57,622 bases of DNA from Streptomyces monashensis (GTDB taxonomy: Bacteria; Actinomycetota; Actinomycetes; Streptomycetales; Streptomycetaceae). The position numbers were made by a program, and so were the translations under genes. Of this stretch, positions 1 to 8,122 are shown piece after piece. Under the pieces are notes generated by a model. It did not search any database, had not been told where the DNA came from, and saw nothing but the letters and a program-made list of their open reading frames with translations. Each line of letters begins with the position of its first letter. Position 1 is the first letter of the stretch. The stretch is from positions 1 to 57,622 of the forward strand of contig NZ_MLYO01000079.1 of NCBI RefSeq assembly GCF_001866665.1, written 5' to 3'.

Positions 1-31
1 GGAACCGCTTACTCAAGGATTAGGAACAGTC

Positions 32-1084
32 ATGGAATACAGGCGACTGGGCGCATCCGGCCTCAAAGTCCCCGCACTGAGCTTCGGCGCCGGCACCTTC
101 GGCGGCCAAGGACCGCTGTTCGGTGCCTGGGGCAACACCGATGCGCAGGAGGCCCGCCGTCTCGTGGACATCTGCCTCGACGCCGGGATCACGATGTTCG
201 ACACCGCCGACGTCTATTCCAACGGAGCCTCCGAGGAGGTGCTGGGCGCAGCGATCAAAGGCCGCAGGGACGAGGTGATCGTGTCCACGAAGACGAGCCT
301 GCCGATGGGTGACGGTCCAGGCGATGCGGGCTCCTCTCGTTCGCGCCTGATCACCGCGTGCGAGGACGCCCTGCGCCGGCTCGGCACCGACTACATCGAC
401 CTGTTCCAACTGCACGCCTTTGACGCCGGCACGCCGATCGAGGAAGTCCTGTCCACACTCGACGGCCTCGTACGAGCAGGGAAGGTCCGCTACGTCGGCA
501 TCTCCAACTTCTCCGGCTGGCAGGCGATGAAGTCCCTCGCGAGCTCGGAGAGATACGGCCACCCGCGCTATGTCGCACATCAGGTCTACTACTCCCTCAT
601 CGGCCGCGACTACGAATGGGAGCTGATGCCCCTCGGGCTCGATCAGGGCCTCGGAGCCCTCGTCTGGAGCCCGCTGGGCTGGGGACGCCTCACCGGAAAA
701 ATACGCCGAGGCCAGCCGCTACCGGCCAACAGTCGACTGCACCACACTGCGGACTACGGCCCACCGGTCGAGGACGAACACCTCTACCGCGTGCTCGACG
801 CCCTCGACGAGATCGCGCTGGAGACCGGCAAAAGCATTCCGCAGATCGCCATCAACTGGCTGCTGCAGCGACCGACCGTCTCCTCCGTCATCATCGGCGC
901 CCGCGACGAGAACCAGCTTCGCCAGAACCTCGGTGCCGTCGGCTGGACTCTCACGCCCGACCAGATGGCGAAACTCGATGCGGCCAGCGACAGGACAGCG
1001 CCCTACCCGTACTTCCCTTACCAGCGCCAGGAAGGCTTCGCCCGCCTCAACCCGCCAGTTGTCGCGAGTCCGCCCGCTGCATGA
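32..1084 (+). CDS. Aldo/keto reductase (Kv-beta/AKR family)
   Basis: A 350-residue cytoplasmic NAD(P)H-dependent oxidoreductase that would reduce aldehydes or ketones; the substrate cannot be told from sequence. The opening MEYRRLG and the whole length fit the Kv-beta-like AKR branch. The catalytic tetrad is readable as D57, Y62 (DVYSNG), K87 (VSTK) and H128 (FQLHAF). The C-terminal NADP-binding part contains the usual SSVIIGAR-type segment near residue 290. The ATG at 32 follows an AGGA-rich stretch. No partner gene lies on the same strand downstream; the next 650 bases are non-coding, so it looks monocistronic. Its own promoter would lie outside or at the very edge of the window. Confidence 0.93.
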   Translation: MEYRRLGASGLKVPALSFGAGTFGGQGPLFGAWGNTDAQEARRLVDICLDAGITMFDTADVYSNGASEEVLGAAIKGRRDEVIVSTKTSLPMGDGPGDAGSSRSRLITACEDALRRLGTDYIDLFQLHAFDAGTPIEEVLSTLDGLVRAGKVRYVGISNFSGWQAMKSLASSERYGHPRYVAHQVYYSLIGRDYEWELMPLGLDQGLGALVWSPLGWGRLTGKIRRGQPLPANSRLHHTADYGPPVEDEHLYRVLDALDEIALETGKSIPQIAINWLLQRPTVSSVIIGARDENQLRQNLGAVGWTLTPDQMAKLDAASDRTAPYPYFPYQRQEGFARLNPPVVASPPAA

Positions 1085-1734
1085 CATTGGCGTCAAGTAG
1101 CAGGAATCACCCTGCCGGCCCGAGCGCATGTTCATGTTCTCGCGTGCGCCGTGTGGGCGGCGCACCGCGCGCGGCCCGTGCCTCAACTGTGCCGGGTGCA
1201 TGCCGCGTCGTCGGAGACCGACCGGGCGGGGAGCAGGCGTTGACCGTCTGCCTGGACGGTGAGGTGGAACGTGGCAAGGACCGCCGTGGGTGGCTGCAAC
1301 CCGCAGGGGAACGTACATGACTGACATTCAGGCGATCGTTGCCGCACCGACTCTGTGGTGCCCTGTTCCGACGACGCGGCGGCACCTGCGGTGCGGGATT
1401 TCGGTGAGAGCAGTGTGGGCTGGATGGCGTCGTTCCTGGGCGGCGATCAAGTGTCGGGTCACAAGCTCGCCGCATCGACACTCCCGAATACACCAACTAC
1501 ACCGCGCGGCCGGGCCGCCTGATGTGTCAGGTGCAATGGGCCCTGGACGGCCTGGACATCCCCGGCACGGTGGGGGGGCGTAATGCCGCGCTCGCTCGCG
1601 GAGCTGCGCGAGCGCCTGGCCGGCATGGCCTCGGCCGCGCAGTTCGGCCGGTGAATCGCGATCACCCGGAATGACTGCGGCGGCGCTGGGCGCGTACAAC
1701 GTCTTCTCAGCCACATCTCCTGTGGCTGAGCGTT
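1085..1734. other. Gene-poor stretch with degraded coding traces
   Basis: No intact gene is seen. Around 1340-1680 the plus strand has short stretches with coding-like third-position GC in more than one frame, for example RPGRLMCQVQWALDGLDIPG near 1510-1570. They are interrupted by stops and frame changes. This suggests a decayed gene of unknown family. No clear promoter or terminator was identified. Confidence 0.4.
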
Positions 1735-2148
1735 TCAGATGGTGGCTGAGCGCCTCAGGTGACGGGTTGGTTCGCCGGAGGCCAGCCACCGCCAGCGTCG
1801 ACGCTCCGTGACGAGGGTGATGACGGCCGTCAGGGTCACGAGGCCCGCCGCCCACGCAGGCCAGGCGAGCCACGAGGAAGCCACGGCTGCGGCGAGTTGG
1901 AGCAGCACCAGAAGGATCGTGACCCAGCCCGGTACTGCGATGATCACGTTCGCTTTGTCTCCCGGCGTGGAGAAGCACGTGGGAAGGCCGATCAGGAGCA
2001 CCACGGAGAGGGCGGCGAGCAGCCACGACTGGTCGGCCAGCGCCCAGGGAGTCGCCACCCAGGCGACGACTTCCACCGCGAAGCGCACAACGGACGCGGT
2101 GCGGTCGTCGGGTCGTGCCGAAATCGTTTCCCCAGCAGCGTCGGTCAC
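1735..2148 (-). CDS. Small membrane protein (unknown function)
   Basis: A 137-residue protein with a GTG start at 2148. The N-terminal ~22 residues are polar. Three to four hydrophobic segments follow at about residues 22-40, 43-58, 72-92 and 95-112, and the C-terminus is basic (RRRWRW and onward). That topology fits a small integral membrane protein resembling the YrdB-family/DUF2568-like proteins common in actinobacteria, but the family is not certain. The ribosome-binding site is weak. It shares its strand with the SnoaL-like gene 300 bases upstream, but the gap argues against a tight operon. No catalytic motif is visible. Confidence 0.72.
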   Translation of the reverse strand: MTDAAGETISARPDDRTASVVRFAVEVVAWVATPWALADQSWLLAALSVVLLIGLPTCFSTPGDKANVIIAVPGWVTILLVLLQLAAAVASSWLAWPAWAAGLVTLTAVITLVTERRRWRWLASGEPTRHLRRSATI

Positions 2149-2447
2149 CTGCGGACGATCTCACGAACCATGCCCAACGGCCAAGAGCCTGGGCGCCGTT
2201 GTCCGGCCCGCAGGCTTCCTCCCGTGCCCAAAGCCACACCTGAACACGGCGCCGCCGACCAGTGGCGGCGATCGAAGCGAGCATGGCGTGGTTCGGCAAT
2301 TGTCACGCCGCAGATCCCGACCGCGTCCTGGACGCCGTCCTGCGCTCAGCTGGTCCGCGGACGCAGATGGCCGAGCCGGGACCGCCGGTTCTGCCAGAAC
2401 ATCGAGGACGCTCACCCCTGGCGGGCTCACATGCCGGCGCGACGAGC

Positions 2448-2843
2448 TCAGGGCGCGGTGAAGAAGGAGCTCATGCCGTCGACGTCCGACAGGTAGCTGT
2501 CGATGGCGGTGATGCGCTCGTGGCGCATGGTCAGCACGGTTGCGAGGTACTCGTCGAGCCTGCGGCCGTCGGGGGAGGTTGCCGTGTTGTGGAGGGAGAG
2601 AGCGACGCCGTGGGCCCCGACGAGTACGCGCAGCAACTCGGTACGCAGCCCCTGGTCCGCGATCTGTCGTGCCCGGGCTACCGCCGCGCCGGCGCCGTGG
2701 ATGGTGCCGGAGATGGTGCCCTCTCCCGGCATGGTCCACGTGATGTCATCGGCCAGCAGAGCACGCAGTGTCTCCCACTCCCGCGCTTGGAATGCCGTGA
2801 GGAAGCGTTCGGCGATCGTGCGGGCAGCGCTGTTTGTGGACAT
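2448..2843 (-). CDS. SnoaL-like / nuclear transport factor 2 fold protein
   Basis: A 131-residue protein of the SnoaL-like NTF2 superfamily: one alpha+beta cone of about 130 residues used by polyketide cyclases, ketosteroid isomerases and many stress-associated proteins. The signs are the N-terminal helix (AERFLTAFQAREWETLRALL), the conserved D-D-x-x-W segment (LADDITWTMPG) and the C-terminal beta strands ending in ITAIDSYLSDVDGMSSFF. No particular substrate can be assigned. The ATG at 2843 is preceded by a GGAGACT-type Shine-Dalgarno sequence. It is probably monocistronic. Confidence 0.85.
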   Translation of the reverse strand: MSTNSAARTIAERFLTAFQAREWETLRALLADDITWTMPGEGTISGTIHGAGAAVARARQIADQGLRTELLRVLVGAHGVALSLHNTATSPDGRRLDEYLATVLTMRHERITAIDSYLSDVDGMSSFFTAP

Positions 2844-3339
2844 GAGTCTCCTGTCTCCTCACTGACTGTCGTCGATCTCCACCGAGACTAGGCGGTTCGC
2901 CCCGGGCACATGATCCGGCAACCTGGTGCTCTCAGCACCTGGCAGTGCTGGGGTGGGCTCAGGGCAGCGGACCTCCAACCCCGTACGTCACCGCCGACGC
3001 CGAAGGCGATCCCGTCCGGCGTTCCCTGCCGAACCTGCCTTCTCACGTAACTGCGACCAGAGCCTTGGCGGGCCCCGCCTGCGCTTTCCCGGCTCGCTGT
3101 GTCGCCGACGAACTGGGGCGGCAGGCCGAGGGCGAGCGCGGCTCGGGACGCTTGAAGCGGTGGCCGGTACGCAGGAACAGCTCCTCGAGTGCATCGTTCG
3201 AGATTCCGACTGCACGCTCGTCGATCATGCCGGAGGCTGCCCGCGGCGAGCGGCGCGCTCGTGCTGTTCCAGCAATCCCGTGAAGGCGCATCCGTTGGGG
3301 TGAGGTGGATGCGGTCAGTCCGGGACCCCGGGGGAACTG
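2844..3339. other. Non-coding stretch upstream of the small secreted protein
   Basis: No convincing gene. A minus-strand segment near 3190-3240 reads MIDERAVGISNDALEEL, which resembles the start of some transposase or helix-turn-helix proteins, but the match is too short and the frame decays at once. The 3' end of this stretch leads into a perfect palindrome just before the next gene. Confidence 0.35.
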
Positions 3340-3356
3340 GCCCATACGGTATGGGC
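3340..3356. promoter_or_regulatory. Perfect palindrome, probable operator
   Basis: GCCCATAC-G-GTATGGGC is an 8-bp perfect inverted repeat around one base. It lies 33 bases before the ATG of the secreted protein at 3390. Its size and position fit a dimeric repressor site (TetR or GntR type). That is inference; no matching regulator gene lies alongside. Confidence 0.5.
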
Positions 3357-3389
3357 ACAGAACATCCCTGAAACGACGTGGGAGAAGCC

Positions 3390-3716
3390 ATGAGAACGCT
3401 CGGTCGTATGCTGCGTGTGGCCTTGGCGGCCGGCGCCGCTCTCACCCTGTCTTTGGGACTGCCCGTCGTCGCCCAGGCCGCCGCCACGGGCGACTTCATC
3501 TACGCGAACCTGAACGGGGAACAATCCACGCTCCGCGGCCCGGAAGACGGCGTGTGTTATCCGCTGGACAGTGGTACGCACACAGTGGTCAACCATACGG
3601 ACAGGAGAGCCACCGTCTTCCCGGAGCACGGCTGCGTCGGAACTGCGGTCACGGTGCCGAGCGGTTCGGCTGTGAACGGCGCCTCCTTCGTTGTGCAAAG
3701 CGTTCGCTTTGGCTGA
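3390..3716 (+). CDS. Small secreted protein (peptidase-inhibitor I36/beta-gamma-crystallin-like)
   Basis: A 108-residue exported protein. A typical Sec signal peptide spans about residues 1-30: basic start, hydrophobic core ALAAGAALTLSLGLPVV, cleavage after AQA. The mature ~78 residues contain two Cys (GVCYPL and HGCVGT) and the sequence FIYANLNGEQSTLRGPEDG, which resembles the small secreted I36-type peptidase-inhibitor or crystallin-like proteins of Streptomyces. An open frame begins 12 bases earlier at a GTG, but the ATG at 3390 sits correctly behind GGAGAAG, so I use it. A palindrome lies just upstream and a hairpin overlaps the stop codon, so it is a one-gene unit. Confidence 0.8.
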   Translation: MRTLGRMLRVALAAGAALTLSLGLPVVAQAAATGDFIYANLNGEQSTLRGPEDGVCYPLDSGTHTVVNHTDRRATVFPEHGCVGTAVTVPSGSAVNGASFVVQSVRFG

Positions 3717-3739
3717 GCCGGTCATTTCAACTGGCTCAG
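3713..3739 (+). terminator. Hairpin overlapping the stop codon
   Basis: CTGAGCC and GGCTCAG pair perfectly across a 13-base loop. The 5' arm contains the TGA of the secreted-protein gene. There is no U-tract, as is usual for Streptomyces terminators. Confidence 0.6.
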
Positions 3740-3870
3740 GGGCCACCAGCCCAGGCATGTGAGAACGAGAGCGTCTATGGGGCGCTCCACGAGCCGTCTC
3801 GTCGCGACGGCTCAGACAGCGAAAGCGCGTGGCGCGGATAGGGTGGACGGTGATCGACAGGGACGGCTGA

Positions 3871-4953
3871 GTGAGGGCGGCGGACGGCGTGGGCGGTGCC
3901 GAAGACAGCAGGAGCACGGGCACCGGGCGCCCCACGTCACGGGACGTCGCCCGGCTCGCCGGCGTGTCGCACACCGCGGTGTCCTTCGTGTTCAACGGCC
4001 GGGCCGAGGGCAATCTCTCGCCCGCCACCCAGGAACGCATCCGGCAGGCCGCCGTTCAGCTGGGCTACCGTCCCGATCCCGTCGCCCGCGGGCTACGCCG
4101 TCGCCGTACGGCCGTGATCGGGCTGGTCACCGACGAGATCGCGTCCTCACCGTTCGCCGGCCGGCTGCTGCGCGGCGCCATGGAGACCGCCTGGGCCAGT
4201 GACCATCTTGTCCTCACCGTCGACTCCGGCGGCGACCGGGCCAAGGAGGACGCGGCCGTCGCGGAACTCCTCGACCGACGGGTGGACGGCATCATCTACG
4301 CGGCCATGTCGCTGCGCCGGGTCCGGGTCCCCGAGGGACTGCACCGCACGCACTCCGTGCTCGCCAACTGCCTGCCCGAGGGCGGCTCGCTGCCCGCGGT
4401 CGTCCCCGCCGAACGCGCCGGTGGCCGTAGCGCGGCCCGGCTGCTGCTCGGCGCGGGCCACCGTCGGCTCGCCATGATCGGCGGCCAGGACGACATCGCC
4501 TCGGTCGAACGTACCCGCGGTTTCCGGGACGCGCTGCGCGCCGAGGGCGTCGCCGTGCCCGAGAAGTGGATCGTGCGCGGCGGCGGGGAGATCTCCGCGG
4601 GATATGCGGGGGCGCTGCGCCTGCTCGAAGGGGTTGAGCCGGGCCGCCGCCCCACCGGTGTCCTGTGCTACAACGACCGGGTGGCGGCGGGTGTCCTGCA
4701 CGCCGCCACCCGGCTCGGGATCGATGTGCCCGCTGATCTGTCGGTGGTCGGGTACGACGACCAGGAGCACATGGCCGCGTTCCTCACCCCGCCTCTCACG
4801 TCGGTTGCGTTGCCGCACCGGGCGATGGGCGAGGCGGCGGCTCGGCTGCTCCTGGATGCCATCGACACCGGCCGTACGCCGCCCGCGGCCGTCCGGCGCC
4901 TGGCCTGCCCTCTGGTCAGCCGCGCCTCTGTGGGTCCAGCGCCCACCCGGTGA
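3871..4953 (+). CDS. LacI-family transcriptional regulator of the fructan locus
   Basis: A 360-residue LacI/GalR-type repressor. Residues ~21-70 form the DNA-binding domain (TSRDVARLAGVSHTAVSFVF then NGR, and the hinge-helix region to RRRRTAVIG). Residues ~80-355 form the periplasmic-binding-like effector domain, with the usual STWPP-like end GRTPPAAVRRLACPLVSR. The GTG at 3871 follows AGGGA. The gene converges on the fructosidase gene, and the two coding regions overlap by 38 bases at their 3' ends. The neighbours are all fructan hydrolysis and uptake genes, so the likely role is repression of these genes, released by fructose or a fructo-oligosaccharide (inference). Candidate operators lie at 9537-9551 and 9621-9633. 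I did not find the same site upstream of this gene, so autoregulation is not evident. Confidence 0.92.
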   Translation: MRAADGVGGAEDSRSTGTGRPTSRDVARLAGVSHTAVSFVFNGRAEGNLSPATQERIRQAAVQLGYRPDPVARGLRRRRTAVIGLVTDEIASSPFAGRLLRGAMETAWASDHLVLTVDSGGDRAKEDAAVAELLDRRVDGIIYAAMSLRRVRVPEGLHRTHSVLANCLPEGGSLPAVVPAERAGGRSAARLLLGAGHRRLAMIGGQDDIASVERTRGFRDALRAEGVAVPEKWIVRGGGEISAGYAGALRLLEGVEPGRRPTGVLCYNDRVAAGVLHAATRLGIDVPADLSVVGYDDQEHMAAFLTPPLTSVALPHRAMGEAAARLLLDAIDTGRTPPAAVRRLACPLVSRASVGPAPTR

Positions 4954-6307
4954 CCCTCGCATCCGGCCCGGTGACCACCAGTTCGGCGATGTCGTCGGGG
5001 TGCCGGTAGACGCGCTCGGTGACCATCGTGCGTTCTGCGACGAAGAGTTCGAGGAGCGAGCCGTCGACGAGCAGCCGGAGTGCGAGGTACGGCCCCTTCG
5101 GTACCTGCATGGTGATGGGTGCGGAGCCCTCCCGGCCGGTGCGGGGCCAGGCGCTGCGGTCGAGGATGACGGTTCCCGCGGCGGGGTCCGCCCGGACGGT
5201 CAGTTCCCGGCCTGACACGTCCCGGAGCAGGCTCACCGTGGTCGGTTCGCATGCGGTGAGCGTCAGGTCGTACGTCTGTGGAAGCGGAACCCGGCCCGGC
5301 GCGGTGACGAACGGCTCGGCGGCGCGCAGAAGGTCGAGTTCCGGGGCCGGACGGACGCGCAGTGAACCGTCAGGGTGCAGGTCGACGACGCGTGGCGCGG
5401 TGAGCACTCCCGCCCATCCGGCCCGGTCCACCTCCTCGCGCGGACGGGCCTCCCACGACCAGCCCCACAGCAGTGCGCGCTCCGGTTCCTGGAGCACGGC
5501 GGGGGCGTAGAAGTCACGCCCCTGGTCGAGCCGGCCGCCGGCGCGCGTCACGAAGACCAACCTCCCCTGGCCATCCGTTTGCAGATGGCCCGTCAGATAT
5601 CCGGTCGAGCAGGGATCTCCGTCCCACAAGGACACCAGAAGCACGTGGTCGCCGCCGGCCGTCCTGTACAACTGCGGGCATTCCCAGCCCACCGCCTTGT
5701 CGCCGAACGCGCAGGCGGCCACCGGATCCCTGCCGTCCAGGAGCACACCAGCGAAGCGCCAGTCGGTCAGGTCGTCGCAGTCGTAGAGCAGGATCGAGGG
5801 CGTGCCGTCGGCGTGCCCGGCCCCGACGAGGGCCCAGCGCCTGTCCGCGCTGCGGAAGACGAACGGGTCGCGGAACATCACCACGTCCAGTCCCGGCGGC
5901 GGCCCCGTCAGTACGGGCGCCGGCAGCGGCTTCCACTCGGTCAGCCGCTCGTCGTCCGGGTCCGCCGCTCGGGCCAGGCAGATGGTGCCGATACCGGCGT
6001 GGTCACGGTCGACTCCCGTGTAGACGGTGGTCGGTGTGCCGGCGTCGTCGACCACGCATCCCGACCAGCAGCCGGCCTCGTCCGAGCCACCGGGCGTCGG
6101 CGCGAGGGCGATGGGATGGTGTTCCCAGTGGACGAGGTCGCGGCTGGAGGCGTGGCCCCAGTGGATGTCGGCGTGGACCGGGGCATGCGGGTTGCACTGG
6201 TAGAAGAGGTGGTGGCGGCTGCGCCAACGGAACGGGCCGTTGGGGTCGTTGATCCAGCCCGTTGGCGGACGGACCCGGAAGAGGGGTGTGTGGGGGTCGT
6301 GGCTCAC
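4916..6307 (-). CDS. Cytoplasmic GH32 beta-fructosidase (sucrose/fructo-oligosaccharide hydrolase)
   Basis: A 463-residue glycoside hydrolase family 32 enzyme that would cleave terminal beta-fructosyl residues from imported fructo-oligosaccharides or sucrose. The family signature WINDPNG is at residues 18-24 with nucleophile D21. The transition-state stabiliser FRDP is at 145-148 and the acid/base motif WECPQ at 208-212 (E209). The five-bladed propeller fills residues ~5-320 and the beta-sandwich ~340-460. There is no signal peptide, so it acts inside the cell. The GTG start at 6307 overlaps the TGA of the upstream permease as GTGA, so translation is probably coupled. A much longer open frame extends upstream but only shadows the permease. 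Its 3' end overlaps the convergent LacI gene by 38 bases. Confidence 0.93.
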   Translation of the reverse strand: MSHDPHTPLFRVRPPTGWINDPNGPFRWRSRHHLFYQCNPHAPVHADIHWGHASSRDLVHWEHHPIALAPTPGGSDEAGCWSGCVVDDAGTPTTVYTGVDRDHAGIGTICLARAADPDDERLTEWKPLPAPVLTGPPPGLDVVMFRDPFVFRSADRRWALVGAGHADGTPSILLYDCDDLTDWRFAGVLLDGRDPVAACAFGDKAVGWECPQLYRTAGGDHVLLVSLWDGDPCSTGYLTGHLQTDGQGRLVFVTRAGGRLDQGRDFYAPAVLQEPERALLWGWSWEARPREEVDRAGWAGVLTAPRVVDLHPDGSLRVRPAPELDLLRAAEPFVTAPGRVPLPQTYDLTLTACEPTTVSLLRDVSGRELTVRADPAAGTVILDRSAWPRTGREGSAPITMQVPKGPYLALRLLVDGSLLELFVAERTMVTERVYRHPDDIAELVVTGPDARVTGWALDPQRRG

Positions 6308-7167
6308 CGGTTGACTCCTGCCGAGGTGATGCCCTCGCGCAGAGGGCGCTGGCCGACGACGAACACGGCGACGGCGGGGAGCATCGACAGCACGACCCCG
6401 GCCAGGACCACCGAGATCGACCCGGTGCCGAGGTTGCCCTGCAGGGAGACCAGGCCCAGCGGAAGGGTGTAGTTCTGGCTGGAGGTCTCCAGGATCAGCG
6501 GGCGGAAGAACTCGTTCCAGTGGTAGTTGAAGGCCAGCACGCCGACGATCGCCAGGCCGGGTGCGGCCAGCGGTGCGTACACGGAGCGGAAGATGCGCCA
6601 GGGTCCCGCACCGTCCAGCATGGCCGCCTCGCCCAGGTCCTTGGGCATGCCGAGGAAGTACTGGCGCATCAGGAAGGTGCCGAAGGCGGTCGGGAAGGCC
6701 GGGATGATCAGGCCGAGGAGCGTGTCGGTGAGGCCCATCGACTTCAGCACCAGGAAGACCGGCACGATGGTGACCTGCAACGGCACCATCATGGTCGCCA
6801 GGACCAGGCCGAACAGCGGCTTCTTGAGACGGAACTCCAGGCGCGCGAAGGCGTATCCGGCCAGGCCCGCCGTGATCATCTGGCCGGCTGCGATCAGCGC
6901 CGTCACCAGCGTGGAGTTCAGGGCGAGCAGCCACACGTCGATCTGCTGGAAGACCCCGTGGTAGGCGGTGGTCGTCGGGTGCGTCGGGATGATCTGCGGG
7001 GGCAGGTCGAAGGACTGGGCCGGAGTGCGCAGGGAGGTGGAGACGGTCCAGATGACCGGGCCGAGTGTGAGCAGGGCGCACACGGTCAGTCCGGCGACCC
7101 GGGCCCAGGGGGCGAGCGAGTACCGTACGCGGTTCAGGGTCAGGGTTGCTTGGCTCATGCGGCTCAC
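6304..7167 (-). CDS. Carbohydrate ABC transporter permease (MalG type)
   Basis: A 287-residue inner-membrane subunit of a CUT1-type sugar importer, with about six transmembrane helices, the first at residues ~23-43. The cytoplasmic EAA loop, which docks on the ATPase, reads GEAAMLDGAGPWRIFRSVYA-PLAAPG at residues ~180-205. It is the second permease of the operon: 4 bases separate it from the MalF-type partner, and its stop overlaps the fructosidase start. No ATPase gene is present in the locus. In Streptomyces such importers share the MsiK ATPase encoded elsewhere (family knowledge), which would explain the gap. Confidence 0.93.
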   Translation of the reverse strand: MSRMSQATLTLNRVRYSLAPWARVAGLTVCALLTLGPVIWTVSTSLRTPAQSFDLPPQIIPTHPTTTAYHGVFQQIDVWLLALNSTLVTALIAAGQMITAGLAGYAFARLEFRLKKPLFGLVLATMMVPLQVTIVPVFLVLKSMGLTDTLLGLIIPAFPTAFGTFLMRQYFLGMPKDLGEAAMLDGAGPWRIFRSVYAPLAAPGLAIVGVLAFNYHWNEFFRPLILETSSQNYTLPLGLVSLQGNLGTGSISVVLAGVVLSMLPAVAVFVVGQRPLREGITSAGVNR

Positions 7168-7171
7168 CGGC

Positions 7172-8122
7172 TCACTGGTAGTGGACGAAACGCCGGCTGA
7201 GCCGGAACTGGAGGGCGGTGACCGCCATGATCAGCACGAAGAGCAGCACGCCCACCGCGGACGCCTCACCGAAGTCGAGCTGCTCGAAGGCCCGCTCGTA
7301 GATCACCATCACCACGGTGCGGGTGGCGTCGCCGGGCCCGCCGTCGGTGAGGACGTACGGCTGCTCGAAGACCTGCAGGGCATTGATGATGCCGACCACC
7401 GACGCGACGAGCAGGGTCGGCGACAACAGCGGCAGGGTGATGCCGAGGTGCTTGCGCAGGCCGGACGCGCCGTCGAGGGCGGCGGCCTCGTGGATCTCCT
7501 TGGGGATGTTGTTCAGACCGCCGACGAACAGCAGGAAGGAGAACCCGAACTGCTGCCAGACGTAGACCAGGATCACCGTGGCCATGGCCGCGTGCTCCGA
7601 GGTCAGCCAGGGCACGGGCGCGACGCCGACCAGGCCGATCAGCCAGTTCACCACCCCGAAGTCCTGGTTGAACAGGTACTTCATCACCACCGAGATCGAC
7701 GCGGCGGACAGCACCAGCGGAAAGAAGAACGCCGAACGGAACACCGACCGCAGCCACACCGGCATCCGCCCGTTCAGCGCGAGCGCCAGCGCCAGCGCGA
7801 TCAGCAGCTGCAGCGCGACCGCGAGGACCATGAAGACGAGCGTGTTGCGGAAGGAGACCAGGACGGTGGAATCCGTGAATGTCGTGCGGTAGTTGGCGCC
7901 GCCGGCGAAACGGGGCGGGTCGATCACGTTCCAGTGGAACAGGCTCAGCACGATGGACCCGATGATCGGTACGACCGTGAAGACGACGATGCCGACGACC
8001 GTGGGCGCCAGGAACAGAGCGGCCAGCAGCCGGGCGCCACGGTCGCGGACGGAGGGCCGCACGGCCACGGCGGGTGGCATGGCGGGCCGTGGACGTACGG
8101 CCGGGACCTGGGTGTTCGTCAT
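7172..8122 (-). CDS. Carbohydrate ABC transporter permease (MalF type)
   Basis: A 316-residue inner-membrane subunit pairing with the MalG-type protein encoded next. A proline/arginine-rich cytoplasmic N-terminus (~35 residues) leads into about six transmembrane helices, the first being LLAALFLAPTVVGIVVFTVV. The EAA loop is visible as HEAAALDGASGLRKHLGITL. The start codon overlaps the stop of the binding-protein gene by 4 bases (ATGA), so the order binding protein, MalF, MalG, fructosidase forms one coupled operon. Substrate by context: fructo-oligosaccharides or levan fragments. Confidence 0.93.
   Translation of the reverse strand: MTNTQVPAVRPRPAMPPAVAVRPSVRDRGARLLAALFLAPTVVGIVVFTVVPIIGSIVLSLFHWNVIDPPRFAGGANYRTTFTDSTVLVSFRNTLVFMVLAVALQLLIALALALALNGRMPVWLRSVFRSAFFFPLVLSAASISVVMKYLFNQDFGVVNWLIGLVGVAPVPWLTSEHAAMATVILVYVWQQFGFSFLLFVGGLNNIPKEIHEAAALDGASGLRKHLGITLPLLSPTLLVASVVGIINALQVFEQPYVLTDGGPGDATRTVVMVIYERAFEQLDFGEASAVGVLLFVLIMAVTALQFRLSRRFVHYQ

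Noticed and set aside
3043..3345. MIDERAVGISNDALEEL on the minus strand as a transposase or helix-turn-helix start
   Set aside because: The similarity covers fewer than 20 residues, no other block follows, and there is no ribosome-binding site.
4916..7081. A 721-residue open frame covering the fructosidase and the permease
   Set aside because: Only the part after residue ~258 is the GH32 enzyme; the rest is a shadow of the MalG-type permease frame, which has real membrane segments and the EAA motif.
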